From Tupaia tana (lineage: Eukaryota > Chordata > Mammalia > Scandentia > Tupaiidae), in contig JAKSZU010000012.1 of NCBI GenBank assembly GCA_026018925.1, positions 29,377,814 through 29,441,813 of the forward strand: a DNA stretch of 64,000 nt, given 5' to 3'. Of this stretch, positions 1 to 10,608 are shown one piece after another. A model generated the notes under the pieces. It saw only the letters and a program-made list of their open reading frames with translations. It searched no databases and was not told the origin of the DNA. Every line of letters begins with the position of its first letter. The stretch's first letter is position 1. The translations under genes and the position numbers were made by a program.

Positions 1-679
1 AGATAGTTAGAGCCTCCCAGAGCGGGGCCTAGGGACATCACTGTTGATGAGTGACCTTTGTCTACCTGTGTAACTGGAAGGCAAGCAGTGTGACAAGAAC
101 GATGACGGCGGGAGACAGTAGGGGGAGCTCTGACACAGCCCTCGGCGCCCGGGCTGCCACATGGAACTGCAGTTCCGTTTGTGGAGGAGGGTCACTGCAT
201 CTCTGACGCAGGTGAAAGAGCACCTCAAGTCGGAAAGCAGACTTCTCTGTCTAGGCTGGAGGGGCTGACCGTAGGGCCCCCTGCTCCTCCTGACCCTTGA
301 GTCTCCACCGACAGGCCCTGGAACCTTCCATGCCAGAGGCAGCTTGTAAAGTACAGGCAGCATCCAGGCCAAGACCAGGCGAATACCTCCCCCAGGTCTC
401 AGGTGATCACAAAGGCTTCTCCCACATGCTTCCTTAACCCCTGCCCTGTACACATGCTGGGTAGCTCGTTTGAGATCGAGACTCCTGCACAGTCTTAAAG
501 AGATGCTAATCTCCCGGATTCCTAAACAAACCATCTTTCTAACCTACCCACAATCCGGATGTCATGATTCCTTACCTCAGTGTAGGACGGCATTTATCTA
601 AGTGTATTCCACTAAATAAAACAACAAAAAGAGGGTCTGGATAAATGTTTGAGAAATGCCAGCTTAAACTAAATTGAAC
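1..679. other. NUMA1 intron, no recognisable element
   Basis: This is SINE-free intron with mixed composition. I see no splice-bounded exon on either strand and no repeat I can name. Confidence 0.5.
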
Positions 680-954
680 ATTTTTTTCTTTCTTTTCTTT
701 TTTTTTTTTTTTTTTAAAGAGAGATTTTTGGTATAGGGCGTGTATACTCCCCAGGGAGGACAGAGAGAGACAAAGTGAGAAATCATCCCCCAGCAGGAAG
801 GTCACACTACATGCCTTCTCCTTCAATTTCCTCTCAGGATTTAAGGCATGTACGAGCATGTGTCCGGCGTGAGTTTAAGCTGTCGTGTCCAGATTGCAAT
901 CCGTCAACTATGTGTGAGTCCAGCGATATAACCATTACACCATTTGCTGGTCCC
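680..954 (-). mobile_element. SINE-L, old copy
   Basis: A T-rich start, reversed body and a reversed tRNA head ending 'catttgctggtccc' are seen. Flanks 'gaacatttt' on both sides look like its TSD. Confidence 0.85.
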
Positions 955-1121
955 TAAGTGGAACATTTTCAAAAGAAGAGGACGTAATATGCATTTTTTC
1001 TTAAACTTCACTGACCACAAAACCTCTTTTCCCCACAAGCTCCTGGTATAAGTAGTTACATAGAACATGATTTGGAAAATGCTAGTTCTAAAAAATTCCA
1101 GCCTATCCTTAAAAAAAAAAA

Positions 1122-2290
1122 TACCAGAGGGGAGTCGCTGCTGAGGCGGCCATGGGCACAGGTGGCTGCAGCGGTTCTCCGCGAGGCCGGGCTGGCCAGC
1201 GCCTGACAGTGAGGGCGGGCTCCCGGGGTGGGAGGAATGGTCTTCACCCAGAGCGGTGGGAGAAGCGGCTGAGCCCAGGATGCTGAGGCGGCGGCACAGT
1301 GGCTCCTCACTCATCCCACACGTTGATCATCTTTCTGAAGTAGAATCTCCATGGCCTGAACATTTTCCGAGAATCATTTTAAGCAAAATATCAATTTAAT
1401 AACAAGATAACCACATCAAGATGACTGGAAAACTGAAGCAGAACCTACTATTGGCATGTCTGCTGTGACTGTATTTTACTTGGGCCAGCATGCCATGGAA
1501 TGCCATCACCAAATCGAGGAATGCAGCCAGCCAATCAAATTGGAGAGTACGAAGACCACTGTGCGAACCAGCCTGGACATCAAAGTCAACAAAACCTTTG
1601 CCTATCACAAAGATACGCCTTTAATATTTATTGGAGGTGTGCCTTAGAGTGGAACCACACTCGAGGGCCATGCTAGATGCACACCCTGACATTCGCTGTG
1701 GAGGAACACAAGGTCATTCCCTGAAGCAGATGTGGTCACGCTCGAGTAAAGAGAAAATCCGCTTGGAGGAGGCTGGTGTCACTGATGATGTGCTGGATTC
1801 CACCACGCAAGCCTTCTTACTAGAAATTATTGTTAAGCATGGAGAGCCAGCCCCTTATTTATGTAAAAAAGATCCTTTTGCCCTGAAATCCTTAACTTAC
1901 CTTGCTAGGTTATTCTCCAATGCCAAATTCCTCCTTATGGTTCAAGATGGCCGGGTATCAGTACACTCAATGATTTCTCGAAAGGTTACTATAGCTGGGT
2001 TTGACCTAAACAGCTAAGGGGACTGTCTGACCAAGTGGAATCGTGCCATAGAGACTATGTAGAACCAGTGTATGGAGGTTGGTTACAAGAAATGCATGTT
2101 AGTTCACTATGCGCAACTTGTCTTACATCCTGACCGGTGGGTGAGAACACTCTTAAAGTTCCTCCATATTCCATGGAGCCACTCAGTCTTGCACCATGAA
2201 GAGATGATTGGGAAAGCTGGGCGAGTACCTCTGTCAAAGTAAGTAGAAGTTATGTTTTAAATTTTGACTTATATTCGGCTAATAAATATA
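1122..2290 (+). pseudogene. TPST1: TPST1 retropseudogene with retained intron start
   Basis: This is a broken copy of tyrosylprotein sulfotransferase 1, a Golgi enzyme that sulfates tyrosines using PAPS. A GC-rich 5' untranslated-like part (about 1122-1315) runs into the start codon at 1421. The reading frame has a deletion of about ten bases near 1463 causing an early TGA, a TAG at 1645-1647 inside the PAPS-binding loop, a two-base deletion just after it, a TAA at 2015-2017 and a TAG at 2060-2062. Recognisable stretches include FYLGQHAMECHH, ANAKF-like [10 protein letters not shown] and [13 protein letters not shown]. Similarity stops after LSK at about 2239, where TAAGTAG follows; this looks like an exon end plus intron start. 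No 3' exons and no A tail are seen; an AATAAA lies at 2280. It is not a functional gene. Confidence 0.9.
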
Positions 2291-4240
2291 TGCAAAGATT
2301 ATGCATGTATGTGTGTATGTGCTTGTATATGTATTCTATGTGTATTGATCATATGGGTGTGTGTCTGTATGTATATAAAATGCAGGCTTTTTCTGAAACA
2401 GAGCTTCATTGATGAAGTTTGTTGTTGCTGTTAATTCTCTACCAGTTTATTTTAGACTCTTATTTATTTAATTTATTTTTTCATTTATATATTGTGGTCC
2501 TTTTTATTTGTCTGATAGATGCAATCCCAATAATTTACAGGCAATAAAAGGCCTTTTTGACTCACACACACACACACACACACACAGAGTATATATGTGA
2601 GAGGGAGGAGGGGAGAGAAAAATGCCAATGGGGCTTGGTCACAATCAATGTCCATAAGACAAATGCCATAGTTTAGGTTTTCTGGCAAAATATCTCTACT
2701 GAACTTTGCTCTTTAAGCACATAGCTATCACAAGCATGGGACGGCCTTTGTGTCTAGGCTGTTCACACACAGAACAGACAGGGAAACTTGTCAGAGGGCC
2801 TCACACCAACGAATTTCCCATGGAGAAGGATAAGCGGTCAAGGAATCAAGCCCTGTTCAAGTCCCACAGCTTCCAGAGTTGGTGAGCAACCAACTCTGCC
2901 ATCTTCCACTGCCTCTACAAGAACCAGGCTGCTGCTTCAGGCTGGCACCACCAGCATGATCAGAAATGCAGACGTTAGAACACAGTAGCTTGGAAGGTCT
3001 GCCTTCTCAAAGGAAGCTGGTCTGCATTGCTGTGAACCTGCAATGAGGTTAAGTTAACCCGGGATTTCAATAGCCCCTGTAGCCCCTCCCTCCACCTCTC
3101 TCCGTCTCTGTCTCACCCATCCCTGAGCCTGTCTAAGGCTCAGACATCACCCTAGAAGATAATTTGGATAACAAGCATCTTGAATTCTTAACCGTCCTGT
3201 GAAAATGCCCCATCAGGTTATATAAAACTACAGTGGCTAAACCAAGGATAACACATACCCTTACTCCTGATACATCTACTGTTTGTCATCAGGCTGAAGG
3301 AATTTCTCTCCTCAAAAGCAAAATTCCTCGATCAAGTCAAAAGAGCATACTGCCCCCTACTGTATATGTTATTGTACAATGCAAGGCACATTACACCTGG
3401 GTATCTCTCTTTGTGATGTTAAAATCAAACAGTGGATCAGATACTGCCAGCCTAAAGGTTCTACTGGTCATCAATGTTGGTTACCTGCATCTGTCACTCT
3501 ATCAGGGTTCGCAAAATAATAATTTTTGTGAAAAGTTGCAAATGCTGATTTATATGATTGAAAAAAAAAAAAAAGCCATAAGCTGGTCAAGTTAGATCTA
3601 ATGGTTTATAGGCAACAAGCAAAATGAACAAATCCCAGGATTTAAGAATTTCTGCAGGCTCAGGAAAATGGGACATGGTGGGGAGAGAGAAACAAGCAGG
3701 AAACGACTGCTAAGAGGAGATGGGCCCCTGACGAAGCTCCGGAACAACAGGCTCCGGAGTTTAGGTTTTGACCTATTAGCAATGAAGTCGCTGAGGTGCG
3801 ATGAAGAATCCCTGAAGCAGCGCAATGAAAGCAGGACTTGAGAAAACTCTTGAGATCACATGTGTAGGACAGATTTATGTAAGGACAGATTAGAGCACAA
3901 CGAAGCCAGGTAGGCCTGGTATCCAAGATGAGGCAGAAGAAGGGCCATAAGAAGTTTCCAAAGGACAGAGATCCATTACAAATCAGTGCCAAGGAGAGAG
4001 GAATCTAAGATAATGCTGAAATGTCCTGCCATGGTCGCTGGGAAAGAAAACAGTAGTGTCTGGACCACAGTAAGAGTGGCTTCCTTCAGAGGCACTATAA
4101 GACAGATGCTGGTTGGAAATATGGCTTTTAAAAAATCCCATAAGATACCCCATTAGCAACATACATTTCAAAGTATTCCGTAAAAACCATTCTAGCAGAT
4201 CCATCTGTCCTGTGCTGCTCAGTCCCACACACTTTGCTGA
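2291..4240. other. NUMA1 intron, mostly unassigned
   Basis: An AT-rich part (to about 2560) may be TPST1 intron sequence carried by the retrocopy. A CA repeat follows at 2562-2586. The 3640-4100 part resembles a widespread ancient mammalian repeat (for example 'tttaggttttgacctatt') that I cannot name. An ORF of 120 codons at 3233-3595 has no recognisable domain. Confidence 0.4.
2562..2586. repeat. (CA)n microsatellite
   Basis: About twelve CA units lie downstream of the TPST1 retrocopy. Confidence 0.95.
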
Positions 4241-4680
4241 TGGAGAATACCAACTACATCTTCATTCACTCGCTTACTCACTCAACAAACATCTGTTTTA
4301 TTTGTTTGAAAGATCTTTGCTGTAGGGCGCATGTGTGCTCGCCAGAGAGAGACAGACAGAAAGCGAGAAATTACCTCCTTGGGGGGATGGCCACACCACA
4401 ATCCCTTCTCCTCCGTTCCCCTCTTGGGATTTTGGGCACACATACGTATGCATCCGACATGAGTTTCAAGCTGCTGGGTCCAGGACTGGGTCCAGGACTC
4501 AAACTACAGTTGGCCACATGATAATCCAGCACCTTAACCACTATGCCACCTGCTGATCCCTCAACAAACATTAATTAAAACCTAATCCAAGTACTGTCTT
4601 AGGCTAGGTGGGAAGGACCCCAAGATGAATCTGATATAGTCCCTGCTTTTCAATACATTTTATTAAAAAAAAAAAAAAAA
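4235..4680 (+). repeat. Ancient repeat fragment interrupted by a SINE
   Basis: 'cattcactcgcttactcactcaacaaacat' before 4292 and 'aagtactgtcttaggctagg...gatgaatctgatatagtccctgc' after 4560 read as one old mammalian repeat of a common type whose family name I cannot fix. The SINE at 4293 splits it. Confidence 0.55.
4293..4560 (-). mobile_element. SINE-L
   Basis: Full-length reversed copy. The TSD 'tcaacaaacat' is exact at 4282-4292 and 4561-4571. Confidence 0.92.
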
Positions 4681-4685
4681 AACAG

Positions 4686-4941
4686 GGGTCAACTGCTGGC
4701 ATGGTGGGTAAGGTTGTTGGCTCTCACATGCCAACTGTGGGGTTCAAGTCTTGAACCCTGTGGCTTGAAAAAATATGCCAGGCACATGTGTATATCTGCC
4801 AAAAATTCCAAAAGGAGAAAAGGAGAAGGGATTGTGGTGTGGCCATCTCCTATGGGGAGTGCTTAATCGCTTTCCTCTCTTTCTGTCTCCCTCTGGTGAG
4901 AACATGAGCCCTCTAGCAAATTTGAATAATAACGATAATCA
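4686..4941 (+). mobile_element. SINE-L, old copy
   Basis: A divergent head ('caactgctggcatggtgggtaagg') precedes a body recognisable by 'ggagaagggattgtgg' and a tail 'cctctagcaaatttg'. Confidence 0.8.
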
Positions 4942-5432
4942 CAGGACCAGCAAGGTAGCAGGGTAGTTAAGGTGGCTGGATCTCACAAGCCAGGTGGACC
5001 AGTGGGTGGTATTGGAGGTTGAGGCTGCTTGATCTCCCGTGGCTGACTTCATGGTTCAGGTCCCAGACCCAGCAGCTTAAAAGTCATGCAGGGCACAAGT
5101 GTGTGTGTGCCCCAGATCCTGAGAGGAGAACGGAGGAGAGGAGACTGCAGCGTGGCTATATCCCCAGGGGGTGATTTCTCACTTTCCTTCTCTCTCTCTC
5201 TGCCTCCCTTCAGTAAGGGCACGTGCTCTACAACAAAACTAAGAAAAGAAAATAAGAAATGTGCCAAGCATTTGTGTACACATGCTCAAAATCCTGCAAG
5301 AAGAGAGAGATGGAAGAGAAGGGACTGCAGCATGACCATGCCTCATAGGGGGTGCTTTCTCCTTTCTCTCAAGTGCAAATGTCCTCTGGCAAATAAATAA
5401 ATAAATAATAAAAATAACTAAAAAAAAAAAAA
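4942..5432 (+). mobile_element. Compound SINE-L: two bodies, two heads
   Basis: A first head (4942-5000) is followed by a second head and a full body to about 5250. A second body and tail then run from 5255 to 5432 ('aaatcctgcaagaagagag'). The layout fits one SINE inserted inside another; clear TSDs are not visible. Confidence 0.75.
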
Positions 5433-6124
5433 CTTTAGCTTCTAGATGGGCTGATCTTCACTTGGTTCCAGAGTAAGATATAAGGAGGGAGACCCATTCC
5501 ATGGTTTCTCAGACAACTGTGATGCTCAAAGGAAACATGTGCTAAAGATATAGATACAAAACTAAAAAGCAAATTCTGGCTACATGATAACTTTATCAAA
5601 TGCTCATGGACTTCAGCAGAAAAGACAATTACAGAAATGTTTCAATGGCTTAGAAAGGGCACCTCTGTACTGACAACTTAGGATGAGATTTCTAGGTATT
5701 CTTACTTTCCTCAAGTATAAGAGCTTTCTCTTCCTTCCTCATGGTCCCAGACGTACAAAGAGGGTTTGTGATGCTGGGAAGGGATGAGTCAAGAAAAGAG
5801 GGCTGATGAAGACCCCTGTTGGGACAAGAAAATGGGGAGACCTATAGGATCCTTGGGGCTTAGCACAGTGTGATAGCAGTGTCTCGGAGGTTCTCTGTTC
5901 AAGAGCAAGGAGCCTTAGGATGGACCAAGCATGAAACCTCTCTCCCAAAAAAGGCACAGTGACTACAGGAGGTCAATGTGTCCTGCTTCTGGGCCCATCC
6001 TGATGTGTGATATCCCAATCCTGCCCACACTTTCCCTCACCAAGGGAAGGGAGCAAACGCAGCCAGCCCTGCACCCCAGCAGTCAGCGTGCCTGAGAGAA
6101 CGGAGGGGTAAGGTGCATACTCAC
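5433..6124. other. NUMA1 intron next to coding exon
   Basis: This unique-looking intron is downstream (minus sense) of the exon at 6125. No repeat or further exon was recognised. Confidence 0.5.
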
Positions 6125-6210
6125 ATGCTATCAATGATCTTGATGAAGACTCTGCAGTCCTGGAGCTGTGGCACAGCCTCCACGGGGTCAGCCACATGCA
6201 GACTGTTCAC
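6125..6210 (-). CDS. NUMA1: NUMA1 second coding exon
   Basis: This 86-bp exon on the minus strand starts after an acceptor ('ctcacag' before 6210) and ends at a GTGAGT donor (plus positions 6119-6124). It reads VNSLHVADPVEAVPQ, then LQDCRVFIKIIDS, and leaves two bases (AT) for the next codon, so the downstream intron is phase 2. It follows directly in frame from the start-codon exon at 13979. This is the N-terminal globular region of NuMA, which precedes the coiled coil. Compared with the human protein as I recall it, a proline replaces a leucine after EAV, RV replaces SI after QDC, and S replaces R after IID. The next exon is not in the window. Confidence 0.95.
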
Positions 6211-6444
6211 CTGTGAGCCAAAGGGAGCACCGAGTGAGACTAAAGCAATGCCAGAAGCAGTATGGTTCACTCCTCCTCCCAGGCGCTGACAGCTCCTGCT
6301 CACTGTGAGCGCTATAGCTGTGAGCCACAGGAATAAAGGAACTGATGACACTAGGGTTTCAACTTCAGCAAAAGAATGCTATCCATGTGCAGCATGGAAA
6401 GTGCGACCAGTGGGGCTCCTTCCTTCAGTTTCAGCTTATTCCCC

Positions 6445-6612
6445 GGGGCTAGCAGGTGGCATGGAGATTAAGGCGCTGGACTCCCTATACCACAGTTTGA
6501 GTCCTGAACCTAGCGGCTTGCTTTTTCACTTTCCCTATCTCTCTGTCTCTGGTGAACACACATGCCTTAAATTAAATGAAAATAATAATTGAAAAATTAA
6601 ATTAAAAAAAAA
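6445..6612 (+). mobile_element. SINE-S
   Basis: The head 'ggggctagcaggtggcatgg' is followed by a CT-rich part and an A-rich tail. Confidence 0.85.
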
Positions 6613-6692
6613 CACACACACACAACTCATTCTCTTAGGATATTCCAGCACAAGAAACAGTTAGTTCTGTTGTCTATAGAGAGAGGAAGCTG

Positions 6693-6962
6693 GGGGAACC
6701 AGCAGTTAGCGTAATGGCTATGTCGCTGGACTCCCACGTAGTCGACCGCGGTTCAAGTTCCGGACCCGGTGGCTTAAAACTCACGCCGGGCACGTGTGCG
6801 TGCGTGCCCAAGATCCCAAGAGGAGAATGGAGGAGAAGGGATTGCGGCGTGACCATCCCCCCTGGGGGGTGATTTCTCGCTTTCTGTCTCTATGTCTCTC
6901 TCTGTCTGTTTGGCGAGCACACACGCCCTATAGCGAAAACCTCTCCAAAAAAAAAAAAAAAT
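6693..6962 (+). mobile_element. SINE-L, young
   Basis: CpG-rich copy with an A box (TAGCGTAATGG) and the B box GGTTCAAGTTCC, slightly changed. The TSD 'gagaggaagctgg' is on both sides. Confidence 0.93.
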
Positions 6963-7097
6963 ATATGAGAGAGGAAGCTGGTAGCAGGGAGCTTGAGATA
7001 GGAAAGAGATAGGCTTTTATGTTGTAACCCTCTGTAGCTCTTGAATAATTATTTATAATTATTTTTATCTCTTGAATTTTTACATTATAACCCCCTG

Positions 7098-7293
7098 TTG
7101 CTCTTTTTATTATTTTTAATTTTTGCAGAGATGGCCACATGCAGTCTCTTCTCCATTTTCTTGTTGGGATATTGGGTGGGCACACACACACATGCACCTG
7201 GCATGTTTTTTAAGCTGCTGGATATGGGACTTTAATTACGCAATTGGCCATTTGAGATCCAGCAGCCTAAACCACCATCCCACCAGCTGGCCC
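7098..7293 (-). mobile_element. SINE-L, old and shortened
   Basis: Reversed body and head ending 'ccaccagctggccc'. The CT-rich end is missing. Confidence 0.75.
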
Positions 7294-7451
7294 AAGTCCT
7301 TGTAACTCTTGAATTTTGAAATATCTAGTTAAAATGTAAACATTAATGTATGTTACACATTCTCACCCAAATATATAATCCTGCTATTAATGATTACTTT
7401 TTATTCTTTTATTCTTCCCAGTCATAAAATTTTGACTGAGGAGAGGAGGGA

Positions 7452-7700
7452 GAATGACCAGGAGGTGGAGGTTAAGGCTGCTAGATTCCACATGGCCGAC
7501 TGTGTGGTTTGAGTCCACCCAGCAGCTTGAAAATATGCTGGGTGCAAGAGTGTGGGCATGCCCAAAATCCCGAGAGGAGACTGGAAGAGAAAGGATTGCG
7601 GTGTGGCCATCCCCTCTGTGGGGTTATTTCTCATTTTCTCTCTCTCTCTCTCCAGAGAGCATATACACCCTATAGCAAAAACTGGGGGCAAAATGAGAAA
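7452..7700 (+). mobile_element. SINE-L, old copy
   Basis: The head 'atgaccaggaggtggaggttaagg' is followed by a body with 'aaatcccgagaggagactgg'. Confidence 0.82.
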
Positions 7701-7742
7701 GAATAAGGGAAAAGTTTTTTTTCTTTTTTTTTTTTTTTTAAA

Positions 7743-7949
7743 GGCCCAGCTGTGGTGGCACAAGTGGTGGGGCACCACTCCAAGAGGCTAGGGTTCAGAC
7801 TTGGTCCCAGATCAACAACCTAGAGCAGCCAGCGCAGCAGCAGGACTATAATCTTAGCTAACCAGGAGGTTGGGGCAGACGGCTGCTGTCATACAGCTCG
7901 TTCCTGCCCCCACCGCCTCCTGCCTGTACTTTCTCTCATTAAAAAAAAA
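7743..7949 (+). mobile_element. SINE-X
   Basis: A different head ('ggcccagctgtggtggcacaagtggt') and a body unlike SINE-L end in 'ctctcattaaaaaaaaa'. Related copies lie at 8857, 26812, 52215, 55308 (minus) and 58050. Confidence 0.65.
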
Positions 7950-8390
7950 GGGAGGGGAGAGGAGCTGGAAACCAACCCGCAATCCCTGCAAAATTCTCAA
8001 TTCCAAGTTAACTGTTCTCTTTCTTTGGCTTTAGGCAGGCATCCACCTAAATTAGTTTTTGCCACTAGAAAATTCACCAGGAGTCACATGCAAATAAATC
8101 AGGTACACAAGTTATTCAACAAGCATATGTTTTGATGTCTACAGAAAAACCTCAAGAATTCCACAAGCATTAAAGTTCAGAAGTAGCCTGGGCTGAAGTT
8201 TATTTTTTATTACCATAGGAAGGAGGGTTTGCTAAAGTTAATTAATCACACATGCAACACTAAGAGGAGCGAGAGACTGCTTAAGAAACAATGGACTTTT
8301 AAGAACTGTAGCATAGTAATTACGTGCAAACAACTAGATTCTATTGCTTATAATTCTCTAAATTTGGGCCAGGGCCTGTAGATATAGATT
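7950..8390. other. Intron, nothing recognised
   Basis: AT-rich intron with no element that I can name. Confidence 0.4.
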
Positions 8391-8394
8391 TTAT

Positions 8395-8552
8395 TTTATT
8401 TTTTAATTGCCAGAGAGAGGGAGTAAGAGGGAGAGGGAAAAAGCACCTCTCAATGGAGATGTCAATGGTGCAATCCCTTCTCCTCCATTTCTCCACCCTA
8501 TCAGGATTTGGGACGCGCACACACATGTGGCTGGCACGTTTTTCAAGCTGCC
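8395..8552 (-). mobile_element. SINE-L, head missing
   Basis: The reversed body is clear ('caatcccttctcctccattt') but it stops at 'tttttcaagctgcc' without the tRNA head. Confidence 0.7.
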
Positions 8553-8856
8553 CCTGTTTCTCTCTGTGTCTATTTCTTCCCTTTTCAAATGGGTGGAATC
8601 CTTCCTTACCTTATCTAGTGACTATCTGCGCATGTGTGTATGTTCTATGCACTCTTCTCACTAACACTTTCTTGCTCATTAAAGAAGTAAATTTAAAACT
8701 GACATTCAAGAGCACAGAATGAAATATCGTATCAACTACGTCAAGTTACTAAAGGAACCTGGATTCATTACCTATACCAATAGTAATTTAGCAAGTTTCT
8801 TTTGTAGATATAAAAATATTTTTCTTCATTTGAAAAATCTTTAGAAGGTGAAGAAA

Positions 8857-8992
8857 TGGCCCAGTCATGGTGGCACAACCCCCTGTGATGCCAGAACCAT
8901 ACAGGCCACGGGCTTTGTTCCCAGGTTAACCTGTACTCATTAGGTGTGTCCATGATCCTGGCTGGCTGAAAAGGCCAGGTGAGGGGGTTGTG
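8857..8992 (+). mobile_element. SINE-X, 3' end cut by a SINE-L
   Basis: The head 'ggcccagtcatggtggcacaa' and the body mark 'gatcctggctggctg' are shared with the other SINE-X copies. Confidence 0.6.
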
Positions 8993-9219
8993 GCATGTGC
9001 TCGCCAGAAAGACAGAGAGAAACAGAGAGACAGAAAACAAGAAATCACCCCCCGGGGGGATGGCCACGTCGCAATCCCTTCTCCTCCATTCTCCTCTCGG
9101 GATCTTGGGTACACATGCACACACACCTGGCATGAGATTAAGCCACCAAGTCCAAGACTCGAACTGCAGTATACTACGTGTGAGTCCAGTGACATAGCCA
9201 TTACACCAACTGCTGATCC
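8993..9219 (-). mobile_element. SINE-L
   Basis: A reversed copy joined directly to SINE-X at its tail side, ending 'actgctgatccc'. Confidence 0.85.
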
Positions 9220-9220
9220 C

Positions 9221-9319
9221 TGCCTGGTGTGATTTTCAAGTTACTGAGTCTGGGACTCAAACTACAGTTGGTCTTGTGGGAGTCCAGTACAGTAACCACT
9301 CTGCCACCTGCTGGCCCCA
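9221..9319 (-). mobile_element. SINE-L head fragment
   Basis: Only the reversed tRNA head and the first body part remain ('gtgattttcaagttactgagtc' to 'cacctgctggcccc'). Confidence 0.75.
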
Positions 9320-9371
9320 CATTTAGCATTTTGATGTATTGCTTTCTGATCTTTTTTCCCTATGTAATATA

Positions 9372-9525
9372 TTTCTAAAAATTTTATGTATTAATTTATC
9401 TCAATTTGACCAAAGAGAGACACAGAGAGAGTGGAAAAGCAAGCTACCAGGTCCAGGACTTGAACTGTAGTCAGCCCTATGGGAGTGTCTAGCACCTTAT
9501 CCACCATGCCACCTGCTGGTCCCTC
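9372..9525 (-). mobile_element. SINE-S
   Basis: The reversed tail 'atttatctcaatttgacca' precedes a GA-rich part and the head ending 'acctgctggtccc'. Confidence 0.85.
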
Positions 9526-9555
9526 CTTAAGTAATATTTTAAAAAACACAGTTGT

Positions 9556-9828
9556 GGGAACCAGCAGTTAGCGTAATGGCTATGTCGCTGGACTCCCACA
9601 TAGTCGACCGCGGTTCGCGTCTCGGACCCGGTGGCTTACAACTCACGCCGGGCGCGTGTGCGTGCGTGTCCAAGATCCCGAGAGGAGAATGGAGGAGAAG
9701 GGATTGCGGCGTGACCATCCCCCCTGGGGGGTGATTTCTCGCTTTCTGTCTCTCTGTCTCTCTCTGTCTGTCTGGCGAGCGCACGCGCCCTATAGCGAAA
9801 AACCTCTCAAAAAAAAAAAAAAAAAACA
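9556..9828 (+). mobile_element. SINE-L, youngest subtype
   Basis: Near-consensus and CpG-rich. It carries the subtype marks GGTTCGCGTCTCGG and 'ttacaactc', with TSD 'aaaacacag(t/g)tgt'. An inverted near-identical copy lies 50 bp downstream. Confidence 0.95.
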
Positions 9829-9875
9829 CAGGTGTAATTATCATCTGCTACTTTTCTCAATAACATCACAGAAGC

Positions 9876-9878
<3 letters not shown>

Positions 9879-9906
<28 letters not shown>

Positions 9907-10160
9907 GGAGAGGTTTTTCGCTATAGGGCGCGTGCGCTCGCCAGACAGACAGAGAGAGACAGAGAGACAGAAAGCGAGAAATCACCCCCCAGGGGGGATG
10001 GTCACGCCGCAATCCCTTCTCCTCCATTCTCCTCTCGGGATCTTGGGCACGCACGCACACGCGCCCGGCGTGAGTTGTAAGCCACCGGGTCCGAGACGCG
10101 AACCGCGGTCGACTACGTGGGAATTCAGCGACATAGCCATTACGCTAACTGCTGGTTCCC
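9879..10160 (-). mobile_element. SINE-L, youngest subtype (inverted partner)
   Basis: Near-identical reverse copy of the element at 9556. The exact TSD 'cacagaagcacttttt' is on both sides. Confidence 0.95.
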
Positions 10161-10423
10161 ACAGAAGCACTTTTTAATGTTGCCTCTGTTTCTTAAAATT
10201 CGCTATAGCTGATAAGCTTTGTTTAAACTGAAAAAATGTCTATATAACTATATTTTAATATTTTAATGACCTTCATTATGATTTTTTGAGAAAAGTACAC
10301 AAATACCTGTTGTTAAATAAAACTGTTCTTCTGTTCTGTTTTGATAAGCAGTCACTGTAAAAACAAGCCTAGAACCTAAATAAATAAATAGATACACCAA
10401 TCAATATAAAACAACGTGGTTCA

Positions 10424-10592
10424 GGGCTGGCAGGTGACATGGTGGTTAAGGCACTGGATTCCCACATAGCTGACTGCAGTTTGAGAACAGGACCTGGTGA
10501 CTTGCTTTCTCACTGTCCCTTTCTCTCTCTCTCTCTCATCAAATAAAAATAAAAATAATGACAAATAAAATAAATAATTATTTTAAAAATAT
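10424..10592 (+). mobile_element. SINE-S
   Basis: The head 'gctggcaggtgacatggtgg' and CT-rich part are followed by a long AAAT-type tail. Confidence 0.85.
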
Positions 10593-10608
10593 ATGTATTA
10601 GTTAAACT

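Noticed and set aside
3233..3595. 120-codon plus-strand ORF as a gene
   Set aside because: No recognisable motif, no splice or promoter context, and it ends beside an A run. It could be an old repeat; not supported as coding.
9556..9828. Assigning the SINE to the colugo CYN family and thus the species to Dermoptera
   Set aside because: The colugo SINE that I recall has a tRNA-Ile head, which does not match this Arg-like head. The host order is left open.
9656..10177. 173-codon plus-strand ORF
   Set aside because: It runs through two inverted young SINEs and their A/T tails. The same peptide words recur at dozens of SINE copies, so it is repeat translation, not a gene.
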